Source of the DNA: Candidatus Gastranaerophilales bacterium
Lineage (GTDB): Bacteria > Cyanobacteriota > Vampirovibrionia > Gastranaerophilales > Gastranaerophilaceae
Assembly (NCBI GenBank): GCA_944322885.1
Contig: CALUQH010000026.1
Span: forward strand, 1-34,185
Length of the DNA: 34,185 nt
Reading direction: 5' to 3'
The notes under the pieces are model-generated. The model searched no databases. It was not told where the DNA came from and saw nothing but the letters and a program-made list of their open reading frames with translations. Both the position numbers and the translations under genes were made by a program. Shown here in pieces: positions 15,628-24,904 of the stretch. Position 1 is the stretch's first letter; every line of letters starts with the position of its first letter.

Positions 15628-17208
15628 ATGAACAAATTTTTAATCGTACTTTTGACACTTTTATTTAACATTCAACAGGCAAACGCTTTCAACATTGATG
15701 CGTTTATGGACAAAAATGTCGCGCCGGTTTCAGATGCTATTGCGGCCGTAATATTCCATCCTGTGCATGTTTTTGGTGCAGATGTACCGATTATAATTTT
15801 TTGGATACTGTTTGCAGGAATCTTTTTTACGTTTTATTTACGCGGTATTGCCGTATGGGGTTTTAAACACGCAATTGACCTCGTTTTTAAGCCTAAAAAA
15901 TCTGATGACGGAACAGGAGAAACTTCTCCGTTTCAGGCTTTGATGACTGCATTGTCAGGTACTATAGGTTTGGGAAGTATTGCAGGTGTAGCAATTGCAA
16001 TTTCGATGGGCGGGCCGGGCGCTGCATTTTGGATTATTGTCGGAGCACTTCTCGGGATGTCATTAAAATTTGTAGAAGCAGCACTAGCTGTAAAGTACAG
16101 AAGATTTAACCTTGACGGTTCAATATCCGGCGGCCCTATGCATTATATGGCACACGGACTTACAAGAAAAAAACTCAGATGGCTGGGACAGCCTTTATCT
16201 GTTTTATTTGCAATTCTTTGTATCTGCGGCGGTATCACAGGCGGTAATATGATTCAAATAAATCAGGCTGCAAACCAGTTTGTTAACGTCTGCGGAGGTG
16301 CAAACGGACCTTTGCATGGACTTCACTGGGTTATCGGTCTTGGCATGGCAATCGTTGTAGGTCTTATCGTTATCGGCGGAATTAAAAATATTGTTAAAGT
16401 TACGGAAAAAATTGTTCCGTTAAAGATTTTTATATACTTATTTGCGGCAATGGCTGTTATTGTATGCAATTTTAAATTAATCCCGCATGCAGCGTGGGTA
16501 ATTGTGAAAGAAGCTTTCAAACCTGAATCAGTTTACGGCGGAATGTTTGTTGCAATGATTATGGGGTTAAGACGTTCTGTACAGTCTAACGAAGCCGGTA
16601 CAGGGTCTGCACCGATTGTTTATGCAACAGTTAAAACTGATGAACCGTTATCTCAAGGGTTTGTTGCTCTGCTTGATCCGTTCTTAACAGGTTTTATGTG
16701 TACTTTAACAGCATTTGCAATTGTTATAACAGGTGTTTACAAAACTCATGCCGGTGAAACATCTGGTATTGAAATGACATCGGAAGCGATTTCATCTGTT
16801 ATGCCTTTCTTCCCGACACTTCTTGCAGGTATAGTTCTTTTATACGCTTTATCAACAATCATAAGCTGGGCTTATTACGGTCAAAAATCCTGGAACTTCT
16901 TGTTCGGGGAAGGCAGAAAAAGAACACTTACATTCCAGTTTATATACTGCGGTTTCATTTTAATCGGCTCGGTGCTCAATGTAACTTCCGTTATTAATAT
17001 CACAGATGCAATGATGATTGCTATGTCAGTGCCTAATATTATAGCAATGTATATCCTAGCACCGGAAATTAAAAAAGATTTGAAAGAATATTGTAAATTA
17101 CATCAGCTTGGCAAATGGATTAACCGCGACTGGTTAACCCCCGAACCTGTAAAAGCTGAAGATGATGACGATGATGAGGTAATATGTCAGATCAACAAAT
17201 TATCATAA
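15628..17208 (+). CDS. Alanine/glycine:cation symporter (AGCS family)
   Basis: This 526-aa inner-membrane protein has about ten or eleven helices and the AGCS hallmark sequence near residues 105-130 (ALSGTIGLGSIAGVAIAI, then GGPGAAFW). Later LRRSVQSNEAGTGSAPI is also typical. It imports alanine or glycine with sodium or protons. It has an extra signal-peptide-like N-terminus (MNKFLIVLLTLLFNIQQANA) and an acidic C-terminal tail (EDDDDDE). AAAGGA precedes ATG. The 90-bp leader was checked for a glycine riboswitch and does not match. The ACT gene overlaps its end by 25 bp. Confidence 0.9.
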   Translation: MNKFLIVLLTLLFNIQQANAFNIDAFMDKNVAPVSDAIAAVIFHPVHVFGADVPIIIFWILFAGIFFTFYLRGIAVWGFKHAIDLVFKPKKSDDGTGETSPFQALMTALSGTIGLGSIAGVAIAISMGGPGAAFWIIVGALLGMSLKFVEAALAVKYRRFNLDGSISGGPMHYMAHGLTRKKLRWLGQPLSVLFAILCICGGITGGNMIQINQAANQFVNVCGGANGPLHGLHWVIGLGMAIVVGLIVIGGIKNIVKVTEKIVPLKIFIYLFAAMAVIVCNFKLIPHAAWVIVKEAFKPESVYGGMFVAMIMGLRRSVQSNEAGTGSAPIVYATVKTDEPLSQGFVALLDPFLTGFMCTLTAFAIVITGVYKTHAGETSGIEMTSEAISSVMPFFPTLLAGIVLLYALSTIISWAYYGQKSWNFLFGEGRKRTLTFQFIYCGFILIGSVLNVTSVINITDAMMIAMSVPNIIAMYILAPEIKKDLKEYCKLHQLGKWINRDWLTPEPVKAEDDDDDEVICQINKLS

Positions 17209-17462
17209 CAGTTTCAGGAGTTGATAAAGTAGGAATTGTTGCAAAAGTTTCGGCTGTCCTTGCCGAGTATGAAGTAAATATTGAAGATATTAAACAAACT
17301 TTAATGCAGGGGCATTTTGTAATGTTTATGCTCGGCAATATTGAAAAATCAAAATATTCATTTAAAGAAATAAAAGAAGCTCTGACAAACACTGGTGATG
17401 AACTAGGGATGGAAATCTGGGTTCAAAGAAAAGAAATTTTTGATAATATGCATAATATTTAA
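17184..17462 (+). CDS. ACT-domain protein (UPF0237 / GcvR-like)
   Basis: The 92-aa protein is a single ACT domain: IIITVSGVDKVGIVAKVSAVLAEY at 5-28 with the ligand-loop glycine, then VNIEDIKQTLMQGHFVMFML. This is the usual length of the free-standing ACT family. Such proteins bind small ligands, often amino acids, as dimers. ATG 17184 lies inside the symporter gene with GAGG before it; the 25-bp overlap implies coupled translation. A role in sensing the imported amino acid is inference. Confidence 0.88.
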   Translation: MSDQQIIITVSGVDKVGIVAKVSAVLAEYEVNIEDIKQTLMQGHFVMFMLGNIEKSKYSFKEIKEALTNTGDELGMEIWVQRKEIFDNMHNI

Positions 17463-17498
17463 CTCGCATTAACCACTAAACAAACCGAAGGGAGTATA

Positions 17499-17936
17499 AT
17501 GACAGTATTAAAAATAGAACGTTTGCAGCATAACAAATTTTTGCCCGAATACAAAACAGAAGGCGCTGCCGGAATGGATTTGTGTGCAGCAATCTCAGAA
17601 CCCGTCACTTTAAAACCGCTTGAAAGGGCCTTGATTCCAACAGGGTTAAAAATTGAACTTGAACACGGATATGAAGCTCAGGTAAGACCGCGTTCGGGAC
17701 TTTCAATTAAACACGGAATTACTCTAATTAATTGTGTAGGCACAATTGATGAAGATTACAGAGGAGAAGTTTGTGTCCCCGTAGTAAATCTTTCCAATGA
17801 AACATATACTATTCAGCCTGATGAAAGAATTGCTCAAATGGTTATTGCCAGAGTCGAACAGGCAGAAATAAAAGTCGCTGTAGAACTTACAAGCACCGTT
17901 AGAGGAGAGGGCGGTTTCGGCTCAACAGGTAAATAG
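17499..17936 (+). CDS. dut: Deoxyuridine 5'-triphosphate nucleotidohydrolase
   Basis: All five trimeric-dUTPase motifs are present in the 145-aa protein: AAGMDL (23-28), RPRSGLS (63-69), GTIDEDYRGEV (81-91), RIAQMV (110-115) and RGEGGFGSTG (135-144). It hydrolyses dUTP to dUMP and pyrophosphate, keeping uracil out of DNA and feeding dTMP synthesis. GAAGGGAG precedes ATG. It is the last gene of the symporter-ACT operon, 36 bp after the ACT gene, and is followed by a terminator. Confidence 0.96.
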   Translation: MTVLKIERLQHNKFLPEYKTEGAAGMDLCAAISEPVTLKPLERALIPTGLKIELEHGYEAQVRPRSGLSIKHGITLINCVGTIDEDYRGEVCVPVVNLSNETYTIQPDERIAQMVIARVEQAEIKVAVELTSTVRGEGGFGSTGK

Positions 17937-17940
17937 ACTA

Positions 17941-17972
17941 AAAAAAGAACCTTATTTTGAAGGTTCTTTTTT
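17941..17972 (+). terminator. Intrinsic terminator after dut
   Basis: AAGAACCTT (17945-17953), loop ATTTTG, AAGGTTCTT (17960-17968), T-run. The flanking A and T runs make it usable in both directions. Confidence 0.88.
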
Positions 17973-18006
17973 AAACTTTACACGAAGAAATAGAGGAAAT
18001 AAATCT

Positions 18007-18171
18007 TTATTTTTTACAGCCGTTAAAAATAGAAATTTCTTCTAAAGCACGGTCTGTATTGAAGTTAGAAAGAGGAGAAATTTGCTGCTCTTTGTTGTTA
18101 TTAAACTTTTCCCAGTATGACTGATCCAGTTTTGGCTGTCCCTTTGGTAATTCACTATTAAAATCAACCAT
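18007..18171 (-). CDS. Small protein of unknown function, 54 aa
   Basis: ATG at 18171-18169 is preceded by AAAGGAAAC, a good ribosome site 8 nt upstream, and the frame runs MVDFNSELPKGQPKLDQSYW to ...NGCKK. It is hydrophilic, with no signal peptide. It lies 83 bp downstream of the GH57 gene on the same strand and may be its last cistron, or an independent small gene. The family is not recognised. Confidence 0.6.
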   Translation of the reverse strand: MVDFNSELPKGQPKLDQSYWEKFNNNKEQQISPLSNFNTDRALEEISIFNGCKK

Positions 18172-18254
18172 ATTTTTTGTTTCCTTTGCTTATCATTTTT
18201 AACGGCACTAAATAAAAAAACTTGAGTTTTTTCAGTTATTTATGTAATAAATTG

Positions 18255-20483
18255 TTACAATCGTTTTATTGTTAACAGCATTTCATTCGGAATATAAAAA
18301 TCTTTGACTCCATAGTTTGCATTAATAAAAACAAATTCCAGAGTATCACCTTTTTCAATTCCAATATCGTCGAACGGTATACTGATATCTGCAACTTTGT
18401 CATAGACTGCTTTTATATTTTTTGAATTTGCAATGGCCCACAGATTGTTAGGAATTGCCTGAACAAGTCTGACAAGATTTATTTCTCCGTCATAGATGGA
18501 AATTTGCATTTCATTATGGAATTTTTCTTTTGATATCGGTAAAAGACTTTCCGTTTTCTGAATAATTCTTATGGGAGAAAGAGTTTGCTTTTTACTCTGA
18601 TTACGCATATAAACATACATTTGATTAACACGCTTGGAAACAGACGGAATATTTTTTGTATACTCATTTATATAAAAGCGCAGATATAAATTATCTTTAT
18701 CATAGCCAAAACAAATTTTATCATAAAATTTGTCTTCCTTAAGCACAGGGCCGTCCGGGATGCTTATACATCCAGCATTCAGCCAGCTTTCGTCATCCTT
18801 TTCCTTACCGTCAATTACAGGAGTAAATTCTCCTTTAGGATATCTTGACGGTTTTGTAATAGCTGATAACAAAGGGGTATCAAGATATTGCGGGGGTTCA
18901 AGCCCCAGATACAAATATATATTCTTTAAATGTTCTCTGAATATATAGTCAAATATATTGTCACGTCCCGAATTATTAGGCTCGCCGTACCACCAGAACC
19001 AATCGCTTCCTTCACAAATAAACAATTCTTTCCTTGCTGCTTCAATATTCGGATTAACGGGATTTTTCTTAACATAATTTGAAAAATCATCTCTAACCTG
19101 TTTTAAATATGTCCAGGCAAGATTTTTCAGCGGTTCATCAATCCACAACTTAAAATTTCTGTTAACCCAGGAACCTGAACTTATTTTATTCAGCGGTTTA
19201 GGTGTATCTTTACTAAGATAATCACTGATTAAAACAGTTTCCAATGTCGGATCGTTTTCTATAAGACCGTATATGGTTTCAAGGAATGTAGAACCGTCAT
19301 GAGTATAATTTTCCCAGCAATTTTCACCATCCATTGCAATTGTAAGAAGATGATTTTCGTCAGGTGATGACAAAAGTTTGCTCTGTGCTGATTTTATTCT
19401 GTCATAAAGGTCATTTGCCGCATTTTCAGGATCATGGTTAGGATATTCAAAACCGATTAAATTAGGAATTACGGAATCTCTGAATATAATATCCAGTCCG
19501 TTTTTATATTTGTAAGATTTTAAAAGATGATAAGGATCTTCAAGATACCCTCTAAAATCCCTTACAAATTCAAAGTTTATAGAATTCGAAAGGATACCCT
19601 CATCAGAGATTGTCCATTCAAGTCCCAATTCCTTAAACAAATCAAGTTCTTTTGAGCTGACGCACTGCTCTGAAGGCCAAATACCTTTAGGACGTCTGCC
19701 AAAAAGATTTTCAATTCTGTCAAGTGCCATTTCCGTCTGCATTTTTGCATCCAGCTCCATTTTCAAATTAGCCGGCAAATCCGCTCTGGATGTCCTTTTA
19801 ACTTCTTTTATATCCAACAAGATAGGAATAATCGGATGGTAGTATGGACTTGTTGTAATTTCTATTTTGCCATCCTCCAGAAATTTTTTATAAGCAGGAA
19901 TTATTTTTTTTATAATATCTCTGTGGATTTCGATAATTTTAACCCTGTCAGAAAGAGAATAATTTTTTCCTTTTTTAAAGAGTTTTTTTAATTCAGGATA
20001 ATCATTTTTAAAACTCGGATCAATCCACACGAGATTAAAAAGCGCCATTAAATCAGAATATTCCTGAGCCGAAAAAATATGAATATCATTTTCCTCACTC
20101 ATTTGATATTTTTGAAAAAGTCTTTTATACTCGTCATTCGGGAGAATCATTGAATGAAAATTTGCATCAAAAAAATTATTTATAATAAATTCTTTATCAT
20201 CATCGGTTAAATCATCAATATCAGTTATGGTGAGTCTGGAATGAATGTCATGCAAACCGTTTTCACCGTAATCTATCAATGCATCGAGCAGAACCGGCAC
20301 AAGATTAAAATTTAATTTCAAATTCTTGAATTTATTGATAATAAGCAGCATGTCAAGATAATCCTTAACGGCATGTAATCTTACCCATGGCATCAGATAG
20401 TCGCCCTCAGGCGAAAGCTGATAAACAGGCTGATGCATATGCCAGTAGAATGCTATAGACAACTTTTTAGTTTGGCTCATCAT
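18255..20483 (-). CDS. GH57 glycoside hydrolase (alpha-glucan active)
   Basis: This 742-aa protein opens with YWHMHQPVYQ (HQP at 17-19), the first conserved GH57 region. KGIWPSEQC places the catalytic nucleophile at E272, and IAMDGENCWE places the acid/base at D385. The family contains alpha-amylases, amylopullulanases and 4-alpha-glucanotransferases. After about residue 550 a beta-rich domain begins (FTPVIDGKEKDDESW), similar to C-terminal domains of glucodextranase-type proteins, likely for carbohydrate binding. No signal peptide, so probably cytoplasmic glycogen or maltodextrin metabolism. An extended -10 (TGC-TATAAT) lies about 35 bp before ATG; the ribosome site is weak. Confidence 0.9.
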   Translation of the reverse strand: MMSQTKKLSIAFYWHMHQPVYQLSPEGDYLMPWVRLHAVKDYLDMLLIINKFKNLKLNFNLVPVLLDALIDYGENGLHDIHSRLTITDIDDLTDDDKEFIINNFFDANFHSMILPNDEYKRLFQKYQMSEENDIHIFSAQEYSDLMALFNLVWIDPSFKNDYPELKKLFKKGKNYSLSDRVKIIEIHRDIIKKIIPAYKKFLEDGKIEITTSPYYHPIIPILLDIKEVKRTSRADLPANLKMELDAKMQTEMALDRIENLFGRRPKGIWPSEQCVSSKELDLFKELGLEWTISDEGILSNSINFEFVRDFRGYLEDPYHLLKSYKYKNGLDIIFRDSVIPNLIGFEYPNHDPENAANDLYDRIKSAQSKLLSSPDENHLLTIAMDGENCWENYTHDGSTFLETIYGLIENDPTLETVLISDYLSKDTPKPLNKISSGSWVNRNFKLWIDEPLKNLAWTYLKQVRDDFSNYVKKNPVNPNIEAARKELFICEGSDWFWWYGEPNNSGRDNIFDYIFREHLKNIYLYLGLEPPQYLDTPLLSAITKPSRYPKGEFTPVIDGKEKDDESWLNAGCISIPDGPVLKEDKFYDKICFGYDKDNLYLRFYINEYTKNIPSVSKRVNQMYVYMRNQSKKQTLSPIRIIQKTESLLPISKEKFHNEMQISIYDGEINLVRLVQAIPNNLWAIANSKNIKAVYDKVADISIPFDDIGIEKGDTLEFVFINANYGVKDFYIPNEMLLTIKRL

Positions 20484-20575
20484 AAAATTTTACCGATGCT
20501 ATTCTTTGAAAATATTATAGCATTCAAAAATAAAAAAAGGAACAGGTTCTCAACAATTTCAATAAAAAATAAATA

Positions 20576-20611
20576 AAATACCGGCAGTATAAATAAAACC
20601 TGCCGGTATTT
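20576..20611 (-). terminator. Intrinsic terminator after alaS
   Basis: AAATACCGGCAG (20576-20587) pairs with CTGCCGGTATTT (20600-20611), a 12-bp perfect stem with a 12-nt loop. On the minus strand it is followed by a T-rich tract, 19 bp after the alaS stop. Confidence 0.8.
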
Positions 20612-20629
20612 AAGTGTTATCATAATTAA

Positions 20630-23257
20630 TTAAACTTTTACAGATTTCAATTCATCTTCAATTTTTGCAAGAATTTCATCCAGCTTTGAAGAATCTTTTA
20701 TACCGCCCTGTGCAAAATTCGGACGTCCGCCGCCATTTGCACCCGTTGCTCTGGCTATTTCGCCGACAATCTTACCTGCGTTTACACCTTTTTTCACAAA
20801 AGTGTCAGAAATTTTTGCAATTACCATACGGCTGTTAGCAAGTACTATAATACTTTCGCCGAGTTTTTGGGCCAAAAATTCTATACCTATTTTTGCACCG
20901 ACAGGATTCATATCCTCAAACTTGGATATAAACAATTTACCGCCTTCAATATCCTGAGCTTTTGATGCAAATGTTGCAAATTTGGCTCTTGAACTTTCTT
21001 CCTCAAGTTTCTCTATCTGCTTTTTCAAATCATGAATTTCTTCCTGAAGTTTTTCGACACGTTCAACAACGCCATCATATTGAACTTTAAACATAAGAGA
21101 AAGTTTATCCATCTCTTTCACTTTTGCATTCATAAAGTCAAATGCAGAGCGCCCGACAACAAGTTCAATACGTCTTGTGCCTGCCGAAATAGCACCTTCC
21201 GTTACTATTTTAACAAGTCTTAAATCGCGAATATTTCTAGCATGAGTTCCGGCACAGAATTCTTTTGAAATACAGGTTTTACCGTCAGTAATTGAAACAA
21301 CTCTTACAATATCATCGTATTTTTCGCCGAACAAGGCCGTTGCACCTGTAAGTTTTGCCTGTTCAATATCCATAACATCAGTTACAACATCATAACCCTT
21401 TGAAATCCAATTATTAATAATTTCTTCGGTTTTAAATAGTTCTTCCGGAGTCATTGCACGCGGGAATGTAAAGTCAAAACGCATTCTGTTTTCTTCAACC
21501 TGTGAACCTGCCTGATGAACTTCATCACCGAGAACCTTAATTAAAGCAGCCTGAAGCAAGTGGGCAGATGTGTGATGTAGTCTGATATTTTCACGTCTTT
21601 CTACATCAATTTTTGCATGAACTTCAACACCAACTAAATCGTCACCGTTAATAACTTTACAACGATGTACAAAAAGCTTATTAACTTTAAAAGTTGTAAG
21701 AACTTCCAGCTTAACCTCTTGTCCGCCGGACTTTCTGTCCTCTATTATGCCGCTGTCGCCGACCTGACCGCCGCATTCTGCGTAAAACGGAGTTTTGTCA
21801 AGAACTACATCAACATATCCATCACCGTCAACAGTTGCAAGAATTTTTGCATCACACTCGTTTTCAGTATAACCGACAAAGTCTGTTGACCCGACTTCAT
21901 CTTCGATTTTTGCATACTTAATATCGCCTGTTACGCTGATTTTTGCAGCAGCAGCTTTTGCGCGGTCTTTTTGTTCCTGCATAGCCTCTTTATATCCAGC
22001 TTCGTCAACGTTCAATCCGTTTTCAGCGGCAATTTCTTTTGTCAATTCAAACGGGAATCCGTATGTATCATACAATTTGAAAGCACTTTCGCCATCAATA
22101 TCTTTCTTGGCGGAAATAAATTCATCAAGCATTTTATAACCGCGGTCAAGAGTTTTTGCAAAGCGTTCTTCTTCTTTTTTGATTGTTTCAACAATTTTTG
22201 CTTTATTCTTGACTAAATCCGGATAAGCTTCACCGTAATTTTCAACAACAACGTCAACAAGTTTATATAAGAACGGTAAATCCATACCAAGAATTTTGCC
22301 GTGGCGTAAAGCACGTCTTAAAATCATTCTTAAAACATAGCTTCTACCTTCATTCCCCGGGATTACACCATCAGAAATCAAGAAAGTTACGCATCTTGCA
22401 TGGTCTGTGATAATCCTCAAAGAAATATCCGTTTTTTCTGATTTTTTGTAAGGAACTCCGCTCATCTCAGAAACCTTATCCATAATAGGTCTTAAAAGGT
22501 CGGTTTCAAAAGTTGAGGCAACTCCCTGACAAACCATTGTAATACGTTCCAAACCCATTCCGGTATCAACGTTTTTGCTCTCAAGCGGGGACTGATTACC
22601 TTCTTCATCCTGATAGAGTTCAGTAAATACAAGGTTCCAAATTTCAACCCATCTGTCGCATTCACAGGTATCAATTCCGCATCCTCTCGGATCATCACAT
22701 TTATACTGCTCGCCTAAATCGTAGTGAATTTCAGAACAAGGCCCGCATGAACCCGACGCCCCCGGTGGTCCCCAGAAATTATCTTTTTTGCCTTTACGCT
22801 TAATACGTTCGGCAGGAACACCTACGCTTCTCCAAATTTCATAAGCTTCGTCATCTGTTTCAAAAATCGTAATCCATAATCTGTCTTTATCAAGTTTCAA
22901 AACTTCAGTAACAAATTCCCAAGCCCAGGGAATAACTTCTTTTTTATAATAGTCGCCGAAAGAAAAGTTCCCGAGCATTTCAAAGAAAGTATGATGTCTC
23001 GGAGTTCTTCCGACATTTTCAATATCTGAATCTTTACCGCCGGCTCTGGCACATTTCTGGCAGGAAGTGGCTCTTGGCGGATTGTAAGGCGATTTTACAA
23101 TCCCTAAAAAAATCGGTAAAAACTGCAGCATACCTGCAGTTGTCAATAAAACAGTCGGATTATCCGGCACAAGGCTTGAACTTTCAACAACTGTGTGCTG
23201 ATGTTTATCTTTAAAATAATCTAAGTATAATTTTCTTATCTGATTTCCGGTTAGCAT
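20630..23257 (-). CDS. alaS: Alanyl-tRNA synthetase
   Basis: The 875-aa protein is standard length for bacterial AlaRS. It begins with the class II aminoacylation domain (TSCQKCARAGGKDSDIENVG and RHHTFFEMLGNFSFGDYYK), has the zinc-binding and editing domain with HHTSAHLLQAAL (HxxxH) and FCAGTHARN, and ends with the coiled-coil and DHHA1 domain containing GANGGGRPNFAQGG. It charges tRNA-Ala and deacylates mis-charged Ser and Gly. AAGGGAAT precedes ATG, and a TATAAT lies about 45 bp upstream. It is a single-gene unit. Confidence 0.97.
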   Translation of the reverse strand: MLTGNQIRKLYLDYFKDKHQHTVVESSSLVPDNPTVLLTTAGMLQFLPIFLGIVKSPYNPPRATSCQKCARAGGKDSDIENVGRTPRHHTFFEMLGNFSFGDYYKKEVIPWAWEFVTEVLKLDKDRLWITIFETDDEAYEIWRSVGVPAERIKRKGKKDNFWGPPGASGSCGPCSEIHYDLGEQYKCDDPRGCGIDTCECDRWVEIWNLVFTELYQDEEGNQSPLESKNVDTGMGLERITMVCQGVASTFETDLLRPIMDKVSEMSGVPYKKSEKTDISLRIITDHARCVTFLISDGVIPGNEGRSYVLRMILRRALRHGKILGMDLPFLYKLVDVVVENYGEAYPDLVKNKAKIVETIKKEEERFAKTLDRGYKMLDEFISAKKDIDGESAFKLYDTYGFPFELTKEIAAENGLNVDEAGYKEAMQEQKDRAKAAAAKISVTGDIKYAKIEDEVGSTDFVGYTENECDAKILATVDGDGYVDVVLDKTPFYAECGGQVGDSGIIEDRKSGGQEVKLEVLTTFKVNKLFVHRCKVINGDDLVGVEVHAKIDVERRENIRLHHTSAHLLQAALIKVLGDEVHQAGSQVEENRMRFDFTFPRAMTPEELFKTEEIINNWISKGYDVVTDVMDIEQAKLTGATALFGEKYDDIVRVVSITDGKTCISKEFCAGTHARNIRDLRLVKIVTEGAISAGTRRIELVVGRSAFDFMNAKVKEMDKLSLMFKVQYDGVVERVEKLQEEIHDLKKQIEKLEEESSRAKFATFASKAQDIEGGKLFISKFEDMNPVGAKIGIEFLAQKLGESIIVLANSRMVIAKISDTFVKKGVNAGKIVGEIARATGANGGGRPNFAQGGIKDSSKLDEILAKIEDELKSVKV

Positions 23258-23336
23258 AATCTTTATTCCCTTATAAATTACTACATTATGAGAAAATTAT
23301 ACTCTAAAAAAAAACTGTTGCAAAGTTATCAGGCAT

Positions 23337-23369
23337 AAAAAAATAGGGAACAATGTTCCCTATTTTTTT
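23337..23369 (-). terminator. Intrinsic terminator after the hendecad-repeat gene
   Basis: AAAAAAATAGGGAAC, loop AAT, GTTCCCTATTTTTTT. It lies 27 bp after the stop at 23396 on the minus strand; the stem is symmetric and could stop transcription from either side. Confidence 0.88.
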
Positions 23370-23395
23370 ATACCAATTATTTTTTTTAATTATTG

Positions 23396-24514
23396 TTATT
23401 GGATATTTTTCCTAGCAATTTTTCTTGCAATATCAACAGCACTGTCAGCTACTCCTGCAATACCGCCACCTAAAGGATTTGGGATATAGAATTCATTTTG
23501 CGAACCGGAGCCTCCTTGAGATATTCTTTTTTGAATTTCATTATGTTTTTCTTCTAATTCAGAATCACTCAAAACTACTTGATCAGCAAAATTTGCAAGA
23601 TTGTCCAACAATTCTTTCTTTTCTTCAAATGAGAGATTTGAAGCTAATATATCGTCACGCATTGCACCTACTGCCTTTACAGTCTTATTAGTATGAGGTT
23701 TGTAACCATTAGTTAAAACATCTGATACTTTTTGAGATAGTGCACCTAATTCCTGAGTTTGCTGTGCAGTATTTCTAACAGTATTACGTGTAGAGGCTCC
23801 TTCTTGATGAACGACATCTCTGGTTTCAGCAGCTTCTTTTGATACCAAATTTCGCGTCATTGCACCCTGTACCTCGACAGTTCTTCGAGTATAAGCACCC
23901 TCCTGATGCACGACTTTTCTTGTTAAAGCACCTTCTCTGTCAACATTGGCATTAATCTCATCAGCATTTCTGTTGTCATTTTCTATAATAGCTTCACCGG
24001 TTGCAATAGTAACAGCTGCATTCATCTCAGCATTAGCATTATCATTTGCAATAATTTGTCCGGCAGTGCCATGTACAAGCTCTTCGGTACTTCTTTCTCT
24101 TTCATTGGCTATTTGAGTCATAGCCATATCTTTCCAGGCACTTAATTGCTGCTGGTAATTAAAGAAACCTTCACGTTTTTTACCGCATTTTGTAGGATCA
24201 GGCATTGACTCAAATTCAATTACAACATCCGGAAATTCATGCTGCAATTGCATATATGCCTTTTTTACATCATTTGCAGCTTCATTTGTTATACGCATTG
24301 CGTCATTTTTATCATTTCCTTTAAATTTTTCAAAATTTGCGATATCTTTCCCAAAAGTATTAAACTCCTTAGGTTTACTTGCATCTGTTTGTTGGGGTTG
24401 GGTACCAGAAGTCATAGGAATTGCACCCATTTTTTGCTCTTCTTGTTTTTTCAATTCATAACTTCCACCTGCATTAGGGGTTCCTGTAACACCTGATACA
24501 TTAAAATTTTCCAT
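23396..24514 (-). CDS. Hendecad-repeat coiled-coil protein, 372 aa, unknown function
   Basis: The central part has 11-residue repeats: EGALTRKVVHQ (194-204), EGAYTRRTVEV, QGAMTRNLVSK, EAAETRDVVHQ, EGASTRNTVRN (238-248) and a decayed sixth. A 22-residue period just before (IIAND at 154, IIEND at 176) extends the same phase. Hendecads form nearly straight, slightly right-handed coiled coils. The N-terminal 60 residues look disordered, and the C-terminus has a Gly-rich segment and an amphipathic DIARKIARK. No signal peptide is seen. AAGGAG precedes ATG. A filament, scaffold or surface-appendage protein is possible. No family recognised. Confidence 0.75.
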   Translation of the reverse strand: MENFNVSGVTGTPNAGGSYELKKQEEQKMGAIPMTSGTQPQQTDASKPKEFNTFGKDIANFEKFKGNDKNDAMRITNEAANDVKKAYMQLQHEFPDVVIEFESMPDPTKCGKKREGFFNYQQQLSAWKDMAMTQIANERERSTEELVHGTAGQIIANDNANAEMNAAVTIATGEAIIENDNRNADEINANVDREGALTRKVVHQEGAYTRRTVEVQGAMTRNLVSKEAAETRDVVHQEGASTRNTVRNTAQQTQELGALSQKVSDVLTNGYKPHTNKTVKAVGAMRDDILASNLSFEEKKELLDNLANFADQVVLSDSELEEKHNEIQKRISQGGSGSQNEFYIPNPLGGGIAGVADSAVDIARKIARKNIQ

Positions 24515-24698
24515 ACATTTTCTCCTTACATTTTGTAGTACACACGTTATATAAAAAAGTTACGGAATAAGAAGCCAAAAACTTTAATAAAAAATATTTT
24601 CGTTACAGCTTTAAATTTATAAAATATTGATTTATCTGGAATTTGCAAGCATCTTTAAAGTTTACAATACTTTACATATATAAAATAAAACAATTATC

Positions 24699-24726
24699 TT
24701 GCAAAGAAAAATTTTTGTGTTAGTAT
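24699..24726 (+). promoter_or_regulatory. Putative promoter of the tRNA gene
   Basis: TTGCAA (24699-24704), a 16-bp spacer and TAGTAT (24721-24726), with TGT before the -10. It lies about 65 bp before the tRNA start. Confidence 0.45.
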
Positions 24727-24793
24727 AAATTCTATGAGGGATTATACAGGTACCCCACGAAACCAAACACTTGTCTAAGCCCTCTGGATCCAA

Positions 24794-24867
<74 letters not shown>

Positions 24868-24872
24868 TATGT

Positions 24873-24904
24873 AAAAAAAGACCCAAATATTTGGGTCTTT
24901 TTTT
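24873..24904. terminator. Shared terminator of tRNA-Arg and the convergent gene
   Basis: AAAAAAAGACCCAAA and TTTGGGTCTTTTTTT form a long stem with A and T runs on both sides. It ends the tRNA transcript, and in reverse the gene that stops at 24903. Confidence 0.88.
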
